Source of the DNA: Oceanobacillus sp. CFH 90083 | Lineage (GTDB): Bacteria; Bacillota; Bacilli; Bacillales; Amphibacillaceae | Length of the DNA stretch: 64,000 nucleotides | Direction of reading: 5' to 3' | Assembly (NCBI RefSeq): GCF_009389585.1 | Contig: NZ_VIYG01000004.1 | Location: 251,377 to 315,376, forward strand | Part shown: one piece after another, positions 56,154 to 64,000 of the stretch | Layout of the letters: each line of letters starts with the position of its first letter | How positions within the stretch are numbered: the stretch's first letter is position 1 | The notes under the pieces: model-generated | What the model saw: only the letters and a program-made list of their open reading frames with translations | Database searches by the model: none | Told to the model about the DNA's origin: nothing | Made by a program: the position numbers and the translations under genes

Positions 56154-56746
56154 GGTGTTGCCTCCTCCTTTTGCATCGTCAGCATCTCAACAAAATGAGA
56201 GATAATTTGTTTTCCATCCAGTGTGCCGATGGATTCAGGATGGAATTGCAGTCCGTAAACAGGATAAGTTTGATGCGCCACTCCCATAATTTCATTATCA
56301 TCGGCAGCTGTTGCGGTAATGCGTAATTCAGAAGGTACTGAGATTTGTTCTGCAGCCAGAGAGTGATAACGCATGACTTCAACCGGGTTATTGAGCCCCT
56401 GGAACAGCCCGGATTCATCATGCTGGATCAGCGATGTTTTTCCGTGCTTAATGGTAGAAGCCTGAATAACTCTGCCTCCCAAAGCCTCCATAATCACCTG
56501 ATGTCCTAAGCAAATTCCCAGTATGGGCAGCTGTTTATAAAAGGTCTGAACAATGTCAATACAGTTCCCGGCATCCTTTGGAGAACCTGGTCCAGGTGAA
56601 ATAATAATAGCCTCGGGCTCAAGTGATTGAATGGTTTCCAGAGTAACTTCATCATTGCGGATTACTTCAACGTGTACACCGCATTCGGAAACATATTGAT
56701 ACAGGTTGTATGTGAAAGAATCATAATTATCAATTAATAGAATCAA
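56150..56746 (-). CDS. trpG: Anthranilate synthase glutamine amidotransferase component
   Basis: A 198-residue class I amidotransferase: ILLIDNYDSFTYNL start, nucleophile motif GICLGHQ, and late LQFHPES with the catalytic His and Glu. The start is TTG at 56746, with GGAGGTG 7 bases upstream, inside the end of trpE (17-base overlap). It may also serve PabB as in B. subtilis. Confidence 0.93.
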   Translation of the reverse strand: MILLIDNYDSFTYNLYQYVSECGVHVEVIRNDEVTLETIQSLEPEAIIISPGPGSPKDAGNCIDIVQTFYKQLPILGICLGHQVIMEALGGRVIQASTIKHGKTSLIQHDESGLFQGLNNPVEVMRYHSLAAEQISVPSELRITATAADDNEIMGVAHQTYPVYGLQFHPESIGTLDGKQIISHFVEMLTMQKEEATP

Positions 56747-58130
56747 GTTCAGGCACCTCCATAAAAGATCTTCCTTTGTTAATAGTTTCCATATATTCAT
56801 TGAATGGGACAGAATCATAGACAACACCGGCTCCGGATTGAAAATAAGCTTTGTAATTTTTAATAACAATGGAGCGGATGGCAAGTGCAATATGCACATC
56901 ATGCTCAAAGTTGATAAAGCCGATTCCACCGCCATAAGGACCACGCTTTACGGTTTCCAGCTCATTGATGATTTGCATCGCCCGAATTTTCGGTGCTCCA
57001 GATACTGTTCCGGCTGGCAGACAGGAGATAAGTGCATCAATTCCTGAATAATCGGGACGTAATTTGCCTGTTACCTCTGAAACAATATGCATCACATGCT
57101 GATAACGCTCAATCGTCATATAAACTGGAATCTCGATACTGCCTACCTCACAGACACGGCCCAGATCATTTCTGCTTAAGTCTACAAGCATCCGGTGCTC
57201 TGCCCGTTCTTTTTCATCTGCTAACAGTTCTTCAGCAAGTGCCTGATCCTCTAGTTTGTTTTTACCCCGTTTTCTTGTTCCGGCAATCGGATTAGTGACA
57301 ACACGGCTTCCATTTGTTTCTATCAGGCTTTCCGGTGAGGCACCGAGTACGGTATAGTCCAGAAAGTCGATATAGAACATATAAGGTGAGGCGTTATGTC
57401 TTCGTAATTGTTCGTAGAAGGAAAGTCCAAACTCTCTTTCATCTTCGACATCTCTTGAGAACCGCTGGGATAAAACAACTTGAAAAATATCTCCCTTTTG
57501 CAAATAATCTTTGGCAATTTGGACGTTCTCTTCAAATTTCTTTTGCTCGATTTCTGGTATAAATGCATATTTTTGCGGAGTGGGAAGCGCAGTGCTCCTT
57601 GCTTGTTTTACATATTGTTTTAGTTTTTCAATACGCTGCTTCCGATTTTCCTCTGTCCCGTCATTCTGATCGATAGCGACAAGGTGGAGTTTATTCTCTT
57701 CATGATCGAAAATAATTGTATCCTCAAAAAGCATCAAATGAATGTCAGGCATATTCCGATCATCGAATGGTGCTGGACCGGTATCCTCAAAAACTTGAAT
57801 CGTATCATAGCCAATATAACCGACTGCTCCACCGTAAAAAGGAAGAGGAAGGGATATTTCAAGCTTTGGCATAATTTCCTGTAAGAAATGTAATGCGTGC
57901 TGATGTACCACAAGCGGCTCTACATGAGAGGAGCTGATAAGCATCGTTTCTTTTCCACGCCCGATAATTTCTTGATGGGGGTGAAGTCCAATAAAGGAAT
58001 AACGTCCTTTTTCTTCATGTGGGAAGCTGCTCTCCAGCAAATATTTTTTAACTTGTGGCAGACTTTGAAAAACCTGAATGGGGATTAATCCGTCAATGGA
58101 ATAAGTCTGATGTGTTACAGATGCTGTCAT
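56730..58130 (-). CDS. trpE: Anthranilate synthase component I
   Basis: A 466-residue chorismate-using enzyme: GGAVGYIGYD, the ASPESLI and NPIAGTRKRGKN segments, and AGTVSGAPKIRAM, GPYGGGIG and GAGVVYDS in the C-terminal catalytic half. It has the Trp feedback site type LLESS near residue 35. AGGAGAG is 6 bases before the ATG. First gene of the operon, directly behind two T-boxes. Confidence 0.95.
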   Translation of the reverse strand: MTASVTHQTYSIDGLIPIQVFQSLPQVKKYLLESSFPHEEKGRYSFIGLHPHQEIIGRGKETMLISSSHVEPLVVHQHALHFLQEIMPKLEISLPLPFYGGAVGYIGYDTIQVFEDTGPAPFDDRNMPDIHLMLFEDTIIFDHEENKLHLVAIDQNDGTEENRKQRIEKLKQYVKQARSTALPTPQKYAFIPEIEQKKFEENVQIAKDYLQKGDIFQVVLSQRFSRDVEDEREFGLSFYEQLRRHNASPYMFYIDFLDYTVLGASPESLIETNGSRVVTNPIAGTRKRGKNKLEDQALAEELLADEKERAEHRMLVDLSRNDLGRVCEVGSIEIPVYMTIERYQHVMHIVSEVTGKLRPDYSGIDALISCLPAGTVSGAPKIRAMQIINELETVKRGPYGGGIGFINFEHDVHIALAIRSIVIKNYKAYFQSGAGVVYDSVPFNEYMETINKGRSFMEVPELDSIN

Positions 58131-58179
58131 GATTATCTCTCCTTGATATTTGAAGATTCTGTGATTAAATTTTTGAAAT

Positions 58180-58465
58180 AAAAAAATCCTCTACAAACAC
58201 AATGATGTGTTGTAGAGGACGATGGGGCCGCGGTGCCACCTCTGTTTAGAAAGAATGGTCTTTCTATCTTTATCAGGTACAAGGAAATGCAGGTACCCTA
58301 TCCGTATAACGTCGGAAATACGTTTTTTCCTACTCAGGTGTAAATGCACCATTTAAGAAAAACACTCTGAAGTCCATTCAATAATCCCTGCATACTGATA
58401 TTCCACCCAGTTATCAGCTCTCTGTTATACAGTGCAGATTATTTACTACTCTTCATCATCGCTTA
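58180..58465 (-). ncRNA. Proximal Trp T-box leader
   Basis: On the minus strand: AG-rich start, specifier GAA-TGG-ACTTC with Trp codon at 58374-58376, T-box sequence GAGGTGGCACCGCGG (58229-58243) and a terminator CCTCTACAA/TTTGTAGAGG with TTTTTTT at 58180-58218. Uncharged tRNA-Trp should stabilise the antiterminator and turn trpE on. Confidence 0.93.
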
Positions 58466-58483
58466 TTTTATAACATATAAATA

Positions 58484-58740
58484 CAAAAAGGCCCCTCATC
58501 CATATATAAAAGGACGAGGGACCGTGGTACCACCTTTATTAGCTGACGTGCAGCTCACTCTAAAAGAAGATTACTATCTCCTAAGTTTCCGTAACGGGAA
58601 ACAATTCCGCCAAAGCCTACTCCGATTATGTTTCGGTTTGGAGCTCCGAAGTCCATTCATTACAAGAATACTCACTGATTCACAGCAACCATCAGCTCTC
58701 TTTAGAGTTTGCCTGTAATTACTACTCTTCATCAACGCCA
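58484..58740 (-). ncRNA. Distal Trp T-box leader
   Basis: A second complete T-box: GATGAAGAGTAGTAA start, K-turn-like GATGGTTGCTGTGAATC, specifier GAA-TGG-ACTTC with Trp codon at 58653-58655, T-box AAGGTGGTACCACGG (58521-58535) and terminator CCCTCGTCC/GGATGAGGGG with CCTTTTT (58484-58519). It precedes the proximal T-box in the same transcript. Confidence 0.93.
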
Positions 58741-58765
58741 TATCATTTAATTGATTGAAATTAAT

Positions 58766-58793
58766 ACTATACGAAGAGACGGGCAGTTGTCAA
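58766..58793 (-). promoter_or_regulatory. SigA promoter of the trp operon
   Basis: On the minus strand TTGACA, 16-base spacer, TATAGT lies just upstream of the distal T-box leader. Confidence 0.75.
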
Positions 58794-58851
58794 TAGATTT
58801 TCAGAAAAAAATTAAAATATCTGATTTTAGTAGATATTCAAAAGTAATTTA

Positions 58852-59400
58852 TCAGCCTTCAAATACCTCAAATTTATCCGCCAATGGAATGCGCTCCTGC
58901 TCTTTAGGGACTTCATCAAAATAGCCCATGTGAATAAAGCCGGCGATTTTTTCGTTGTCCTTCACATCGAGGATTTCTTTTACTTTTTCGTCATAGATAT
59001 GCGGATTTGTTTTCCAGACGACACCCAGCTTTTCTTCCCAGGCTAACAGCCAAAAATTTTGAATCATAGATGCTACAGCACCAAAATTCTCATCCCATTG
59101 CTTGGGAATATCGGAAGTCTCCATAATGACAACAAGGATTGCATTTGGTTCATTTAAATAATTTTCCCGGTTTTCCTGTATTTCCTGAGGATATGTAGAT
59201 GCAACTTTTTTAGCAAAGCCGGGAAGCTGATCCTTATCAACAAAAAGAAAGCGCCAAGGCTGCCTCATCCCGTGAGTAGGAGCCCAGATGGCTTCCTCTA
59301 ATAATTGCATCACTGTTTCTTTGGTTACTTTTTTATCGTTGTATCCTGTTTTTACTGCACGACGTTCCCGAATTAATCTTGCAAGCTCTGTTCGACTCAT
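58852..59400 (-). CDS. Nitroreductase family protein
   Basis: A 182-residue FMN-dependent nitroreductase fold: LIRERRAVKTGYNDKKV (FMN phosphate-binding), EEAIWAPTHGMRQPWRF, and GVVWKTNPHIYD and GFIHMGYFDEVPKE near the end. Similar to YfhC/YdgI-type reductases. ATG at 59400 has AGGAG 8 bases upstream. A Fur-like box lies 21 bases upstream. Confidence 0.85.
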   Translation of the reverse strand: MSRTELARLIRERRAVKTGYNDKKVTKETVMQLLEEAIWAPTHGMRQPWRFLFVDKDQLPGFAKKVASTYPQEIQENRENYLNEPNAILVVIMETSDIPKQWDENFGAVASMIQNFWLLAWEEKLGVVWKTNPHIYDEKVKEILDVKDNEKIAGFIHMGYFDEVPKEQERIPLADKFEVFEG

Positions 59401-59420
59401 AAAATAAACTCCTATACAAT

Positions 59421-59441
59421 AATTGATAAGTATTATCAATT
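59421..59441. promoter_or_regulatory. Fur-box-like inverted repeat
   Basis: TTGATAAGTATTATCAA with flanking AA/TT forms a 9-bp inverted repeat around GTA and differs from the 7-1-7 Fur consensus TGATAATNATTATCA at one base. It lies in the leader of the nitroreductase gene, suggesting iron control. Confidence 0.6.
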
Positions 59442-59512
59442 AAATTGTAACGAATTTATGAAAATTTTGCAATTATATTTTGATGGATGCGTTCTCGGGT
59501 TTCTTCATTCGG

Positions 59513-60601
59513 TCATTTCTTTCTATTCTTGACAAAAGCAATAAGAAGGAGAGAAACAGGAATGATCACTTGAAAGGGGATATGAACATAGAGCGGAAAT
59601 ACCTTCAATCCTTCTTGTATATGTTCCGCATAACTGCTTGCGATTATCATTGATAATATTAAAATCACAATTCCCAGAGGATAAGCCAGCTTGGAAGGTT
59701 CTTTGAATTTAAACAAGCTTGCGGTGCCAATCACGGCTCCGTATGTATACACAGTTACTTTAAAGAACCCTCCGATTACAAGGACAAGGATAAAAAACAC
59801 GTCCAGACGTTCCAAAAACTCTCCGACTTCGATGGACTGTATCGTCGTTAGCATTGGAAAATATGAGCGGGAGGTGAGCATTACACCGAGAACGCTGATG
59901 TTTAAGGCCATGGTTATTGCAAGAATAACACCGGTTACGCTTATTGCAAGTACCCCTGCTTTTATCACTTTCTTTGGTTGGGTTAAATAAGAGAAAATCA
60001 TGGTAAATATAATGATTTCTCCAAAAGGAACATACAACGTTTCTGTAAAAACAGTTTTCATCACAGTGGACGGGTTCTCCAGTACTGGTTGCAAATTCGA
60101 GGTATCAATCAGCCCTGTAAGAACAACGAGCAGAAATATGGATAGGATAAGCAGAAACATTATTACAACAAGCAGTTCTCCAGTCCTTGCGATGTTCTCT
60201 ATCCCTTTATAGACGGTATAAACAACCACAAAAATCATTAAAGCATTCATAACAAACAAAGGGGTTTCTGGATAGGCAAATGTTACCAACGTCTCCCCAA
60301 TATCTCGCAATACTCTGGAAGCGATCGTGATAAAATAGAGAATGTATAAAAAGGCCAGTGTCCTTCCCAAAAGCTTGCCTATGAGCTCCTCTATGTATTC
60401 CGTTGGCAAAATACCGGGGTGATATTGATAAAGTGCATAGTAGACGAAAAATAGTACCATACTGATTGCCATTGCTATAAGAATAATCAGCCAGGCATCC
60501 TGCTTTCCATTGATTCCAAGAGAAAGTAAAAAAGAATTGCTTAGTTGAAACAGGACAATAAGGACAAATAGCTGACTTGCGCTAATTCTCGCTTTTTCCA
60601 C
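59513..60601 (-). CDS. Spore germination B subunit (GerAB/GerKB family), second copy
   Basis: A 362-residue APC-fold membrane protein with ten helices, beginning KARISASQLFVLIVLFQLSN and containing NPSTVMKTVFTETLYVPFGE. It is a close paralogue of the B subunit at 60975-62063. The start is GTG at 60601. Ger B subunits bind germinant amino acids in the inner spore membrane. Two B genes in one operon suggest receptor variants with different specificity. Confidence 0.9.
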   Translation of the reverse strand: MEKARISASQLFVLIVLFQLSNSFLLSLGINGKQDAWLIILIAMAISMVLFFVYYALYQYHPGILPTEYIEELIGKLLGRTLAFLYILYFITIASRVLRDIGETLVTFAYPETPLFVMNALMIFVVVYTVYKGIENIARTGELLVVIMFLLILSIFLLVVLTGLIDTSNLQPVLENPSTVMKTVFTETLYVPFGEIIIFTMIFSYLTQPKKVIKAGVLAISVTGVILAITMALNISVLGVMLTSRSYFPMLTTIQSIEVGEFLERLDVFFILVLVIGGFFKVTVYTYGAVIGTASLFKFKEPSKLAYPLGIVILILSMIIASSYAEHIQEGLKVFPLYVHIPFQVIIPVSLLLIAFVKNRKK

Positions 60602-60681
60602 GAATATCCCATCCTTTCTGAATCATTATTTCTTTCACGATAAAAAAGATCCCAACGTTTTTCCAGACTAAGAAATGATGT

Positions 60682-60906
60682 CTATCTCTTTTTTTCTTGT
60701 CGTTTCTGCAGAAAGGAAAACACAGGACGCAAAATTAAGATCAAAATAAGCAGGCACAGTACCGTTAATTCAGGCAGTTCCATAACATATAAAGGGTTAA
60801 ATGTTTTTAAAATTGTAGATAAATTAAATCCTTGAAGAAGGTCGAACCCTAAGGAAATACCTGCTAAAAGGATGAACATGAATAGAGAAATACCGAGGAT
60901 CTTCAT
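60682..60906 (-). CDS. Small two-helix germination protein (Ger D-subunit type)
   Basis: A 74-residue protein with two hydrophobic helices (ISLFMFILLAGISLGF and VLCLLILILILRPVF) and a basic tail (QKRQEKKR). Small two-helix D subunits are known beside ger receptor genes and modulate germination. ATG at 60906 has GGAGAG 8 bases upstream. It sits between the two B genes. Confidence 0.75.
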   Translation of the reverse strand: MKILGISLFMFILLAGISLGFDLLQGFNLSTILKTFNPLYVMELPELTVLCLLILILILRPVFSFLQKRQEKKR

Positions 60907-60974
60907 TTTTATCACTCTCCACTAGTTGTATAAACAATTGGCTGTTCATTGATACCATTGCTTTTCTGATTTGA

Positions 60975-62063
60975 TTATGTTTTTTTATTTTTAAAAAAGG
61001 CGATAATCAGCAGGAGGACAGGAATAATAACTTGAAAGGGGAGCTGTGCATAGAGCGGGAACACTTTTAACCCTTCTTGAAGATGCTGTGGATAATTGTT
61101 CGCAACAATCATTGATAATAATAGAACCACCATCCCCAGAGGATAGGCTAGCCTTGAAGGCTCTTTGATATTAAACAGGCTTGCTGTACCGATCACAGCT
61201 CCATATACATACACACTTACCTTAAAGAATCCGCCGATCACCAGAATAAGAACAAAAATAACGTCCACACGTTCCAAAAACTCCCCGACTTCGATGGACT
61301 GTATTGTTGATAACAAAGGAAAGAGAGCACGTTCCGTGAGCGCTAGACCAAGAACACTGATATTTAAAGCCATAGTCAAAGCAAGGATAACACCTGTTGT
61401 CCCTATCGCGAAAATAGCCGTTTTTTTCAGTTTCCTTGCTTGATTCAAGTATGGGAAAATCATCGTAAATACAATGATTTCGCCAAAGGGAACATACAAT
61501 GTTTCTGTGAATGCCGTTTTTATTACCTTAGATGGTTCTTCCAGAAATGGTTTTAGATTCGAGATATCAATCAAGCCTGAGATAGCAATAAGCAGAAGCA
61601 AAAATAGCCCAAGCAGACCCATGACTACAAAAAGAAGCTCTCCTGTCCTGGCAACGACTTCAATTCCTTTATATACGGTATAAACAACCACAAGAATTAA
61701 CAAGGCACTCATAACGAATAAAGGGGTTTCCGGAAAGGCGAGGGATAGCAGCATTACTCCGAATTCCCGCAGTACCCGTGCGGCAGAAAACAAAAAGAAA
61801 AGGATGTAGAGGAATGCCAGGGTTCGCCCGAAAACCTTCCCGATAAGTTTTTCCATATAATCCGTCGGCAGAAGAGCAGGATAATACTGGTAAAGTGCCT
61901 GATAGACAGAAAATAAGAAGATGCTTACGATCATTGCAATAATAATCGCCAGCCAGCTGTCACGGCCGGCATTGATTGCAAGAGGGATCAATAGGGAATT
62001 GCTCAGCTGGAATAAGATCATAAGAATAAACAATTGGCTTGCGCTAATTTTTGCTTTTTCCAA
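60975..62063 (-). CDS. Spore germination B subunit (GerAB/GerKB family)
   Basis: A 362-residue ten-helix protein with KAKISASQLFILMILFQLSN start, PSKVIKTAFTETLYVPFGE and VEVGEFLERVDVIF-type segments. The start is TTG at 62063 behind GGGAGGG. It follows the C-subunit gene by 17 bases. It likely binds a small germinant in the inner spore membrane with GerA and GerC partners. Confidence 0.9.
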   Translation of the reverse strand: MEKAKISASQLFILMILFQLSNSLLIPLAINAGRDSWLAIIIAMIVSIFLFSVYQALYQYYPALLPTDYMEKLIGKVFGRTLAFLYILFFLFSAARVLREFGVMLLSLAFPETPLFVMSALLILVVVYTVYKGIEVVARTGELLFVVMGLLGLFLLLLIAISGLIDISNLKPFLEEPSKVIKTAFTETLYVPFGEIIVFTMIFPYLNQARKLKKTAIFAIGTTGVILALTMALNISVLGLALTERALFPLLSTIQSIEVGEFLERVDVIFVLILVIGGFFKVSVYVYGAVIGTASLFNIKEPSRLAYPLGMVVLLLSMIVANNYPQHLQEGLKVFPLYAQLPFQVIIPVLLLIIAFFKNKKT

Positions 62064-62080
62064 GAGTGAACCCTCCCTTT

Positions 62081-63307
62081 CTAGTCACTTTTCTTTTCAA
62101 GGTCAAAAAGATACGGATTGTTTCTTACACCGGTACGGCGAATAAAGGCCTCGACCGTTATATCGACATCCAATTCAGGAAAGGACACATCCTGCCACTC
62201 TTGTTCAAGCTTCTTCCACACATCGGGTTCGGATTGATGCAGCTTTTCTCCAAACCCAAACACGTCGGTTTTATTTTCTTTGGCCTCTTGAACTGCTGCC
62301 TCGACCTCTTTCTTAATTTCTTGTCCTAATGCCTTCTCGATTGCAAGCAGTACATGTGGGTCAGTCACATCGACAGGTACTGCAACGGTACGAAGATCAC
62401 CTTCTGCCCGGATGGTAATTGAAATTGCCGGTTTGCCGTCTTTCATTTGTGCCGATACATCTGTTTTTTGGCGTATCACACGATAGGCGATAGCTTTTTT
62501 ATGATTTTCCCAGTCAATACTCACAGGTGTTTCATGAATGCGATTCAATCCCCACATTGTTCCTCTTGCCTTTTCCCCGTCGAGCCAATTTACCAGCTTT
62601 CCTTCTTTAAAAACAGCTAGGCCATTTGCTTCAAGAATGGCATCAAAATCCGTTGAATGCAGCTGCTCCATTGTTTTCCCCTTCTCCATATCGCCAAGTA
62701 ATGAAAATCCGCTGACCAAGGGTTCTTTCCCGGTGGAAGTAAGAGATTGAATGAATTCTTGAAGATTGGTGTTTATATTTTCTCCGTACAGTTTTTCGGT
62801 AGAATCTAATGTTTTGAGTACATTTTCAGCAGGGATTTGGTCGATTCCCGTTAATACTTTGATAAAATCCCCTGCCTTTATTCCTCGTGTAATCACTACT
62901 TTCGCTGTTGCCCGGAACTCAAGAGCGCGTTCCATCGAATCCAAAATTGCTGACAGACCTTCGTCTCTGGCAAGCTCCTCGCTAATGACCAGAAGGCTGG
63001 TATGCGAATAATAGAGATCTCTTGAAATTTTTCTTGAGGCACGATTAGACAATTCAGTTGGATTGACTCCTGTCTCGGTAAAGGTGGTTACGGCAGGCCT
63101 TTGGCCAGATGCCCCACCCTGAAGTGAGCCGGGGACATTCATTGGATTAATGATTTGAAATGTGCCTACATATTCGCCGTCTTCGTTTTTATCCAATGCA
63201 TAAGCAGAGATGATTCCTAAATCTGTTAATTCTTTACTGCTCCAGCACCCAGAAAGCAGCGTGAGGCAGATTATCATAAAGCAGGAAATTATCCATTTAA
63301 AATTCAT
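62081..63307 (-). CDS. Spore germination lipoprotein, Ger(x)C family
   Basis: A 408-residue lipoprotein: signal peptide ISCFMIICLTLLSGC with lipobox LLSGC at residues ~17-21, then CWSSKELTDLGIISAYALDK and SNRASRKISRDLYYSHTSLL typical of GerAC/GerKC. It is anchored in the inner spore membrane. It overlaps the A-subunit gene by 11 bases. Confidence 0.92.
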   Translation of the reverse strand: MNFKWIISCFMIICLTLLSGCWSSKELTDLGIISAYALDKNEDGEYVGTFQIINPMNVPGSLQGGASGQRPAVTTFTETGVNPTELSNRASRKISRDLYYSHTSLLVISEELARDEGLSAILDSMERALEFRATAKVVITRGIKAGDFIKVLTGIDQIPAENVLKTLDSTEKLYGENINTNLQEFIQSLTSTGKEPLVSGFSLLGDMEKGKTMEQLHSTDFDAILEANGLAVFKEGKLVNWLDGEKARGTMWGLNRIHETPVSIDWENHKKAIAYRVIRQKTDVSAQMKDGKPAISITIRAEGDLRTVAVPVDVTDPHVLLAIEKALGQEIKKEVEAAVQEAKENKTDVFGFGEKLHQSEPDVWKKLEQEWQDVSFPELDVDITVEAFIRRTGVRNNPYLFDLEKKSD

Positions 63308-64000
63308 TCTTATCTCCTTCTTTCGTATCTGCTCGTACCATCCCCTGTGACATTGGAACTTGCGGTCTTTGGTTCTTTCCTTGACGCACCCTGTTTTTAG
63401 CGCTTAAAAATTTCGGTCTTTCATTGAGTGCCCACAATGGTGCGCGAAGAATCGTATCCTTGATGTTGCCTGGTTCAAATGGTGCGAGTGGTGATATATA
63501 TGGAACTCCAAATGAACGCAAGCTGACAAGATGGACAGTCAGCATAATCAATCCGAGAATGATGCCATAAAAGCCGGCGATGGCAGCACTTAACATAAAA
63601 GCAAAACGAATCAATCGGGCAGAGATGGCTATATCATAAGAAGGCGTTGCCAGACTGGCAATAGCTGTAACTGAAACGACGATGACCATTGCCGGCGAGA
63701 CAATACCAGCCTGGATTGCTCCCTGTCCAATGACAAGTGCCCCGACAATGGATATGGTCGAACTGATCTTGTTTGGCATCCTCAGACCAGCTTCACGCAG
63801 AATTTCAAAGGTCACTTCCATAATTAAAGCTTCAACAATCGCCGGGAAAGGGACAGAATCTGTCTGTGAGGCGATAATGATCAGCAGGCCAGTTGGAATC
63901 ATTTCCTGATGATAGGTGGTAATCGCGACGTAAAGAGCAGGACCAATGAGAGAAATCAAGTACATGAGAACCCGCAGCTGCCGAATGAATGTACTAATCG
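63297..64000 (-). CDS. Spore germination A subunit (GerAA/GerKA family), C-terminal part
   Basis: The gene continues past the right edge; about 234 codons are visible. They cover the membrane domain: RQLRVLMYLISLIGPALYVA, ALIMEVTFEILREAGLRMP, GALVIGQGAIQAGIVSP, and the hydrophilic tail RVRQGKNQRPQ. This is the large receptor subunit of the ger operon, followed in order by C, B, D and second B genes. Confidence 0.92.
   Translation of the reverse strand, partial: ISTFIRQLRVLMYLISLIGPALYVAITTYHQEMIPTGLLIIIASQTDSVPFPAIVEALIMEVTFEILREAGLRMPNKISSTISIVGALVIGQGAIQAGIVSPAMVIVVSVTAIASLATPSYDIAISARLIRFAFMLSAAIAGFYGIILGLIMLTVHLVSLRSFGVPYISPLAPFEPGNIKDTILRAPLWALNERPKFLSAKNRVRQGKNQRPQVPMSQGMVRADTKEGDKNEF

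Overview
The window looks like chromosome of a low-GC, endospore-forming member of the Bacillaceae. An Oceanobacillus or Virgibacillus-type halotolerant bacillus is my inference from gene content and style, not from any search. The supports are AT-rich DNA, strong AGGAGG-type ribosome binding sites, TTG and GTG starts, T-box and TPP riboswitches, cre-like sites, a ger spore-germination operon, PanF/YhdT, YueI, YkvI and an AdeR-like regulator beside alanine dehydrogenase.

Layout. 0-3.2 kb: TPP riboswitch pointing out of the left edge, then a LytTR regulator fused to a degenerate ABC ATPase with its ABC exporter. 3.4-8.7 kb: broken PTS IIA gene, acetyltransferase, LysR regulator, a decayed copy of the 3' end of a MetE-like gene, an MBL hydrolase, and the intact MetE-like gene. 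8.8-16.8 kb: small CxxC membrane protein, MFS drug exporter, guanylate-kinase-like protein, decayed copy of the exporter's 3' end, phosphotransferases, Nudix hydrolase, AEC transporter, acetyltransferase. 16.9 kb: a lone tRNA-Ala. 17.4-22.1 kb: an operon of a 1175-residue four-module AAA ATPase and two membrane proteins. 22.9-30.9 kb: DUF4317 protein, acetyltransferase, second MFS exporter, luciferase-like monooxygenase gene stopped by an in-frame TGA, DinB protein, YhdT and PanF, with a decayed fragment of panF upstream. 31-41.9 kb: acetoacetyl-CoA synthetase, CvfC/YpgR, PfpI protein, alanine dehydrogenase with its PucR/AdeR-type regulator, YkvI transporter, YueI, a second MBL protein, ExoA. 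42.1-45.4 kb: YtrA-type GntR regulator with its ABC transporter and a membrane-anchored protein. 46.9-51 kb: a cassette of a secreted Ser/Lys-rich protein, VanZ-like protein and MacB/FtsX-type ABC transporter. 51.7-58.8 kb: complete trpEGDCFBA operon behind two tandem Trp T-boxes. 58.9-64 kb: nitroreductase with a Fur-like box, and a germination operon gerA-C-B-D-B.

Two themes stand out. First, paralogue ghosts: three intact genes (MetE-like, MFS exporter, panF) each have a decayed partial copy 1-3 kb away, and several other genes are broken. One ghost (5.6-5.9 kb) keeps a downstream non-coding element better than its coding part, with a compensatory base change in a hairpin, which suggests a structured RNA. 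Second, the best candidates for an undescribed system are the secreted-protein/VanZ/ABC cassette (46.9-51 kb) and the four-module AAA operon (17.4-22.1 kb). All functional statements are from reading the sequence; no database search or folding was run.
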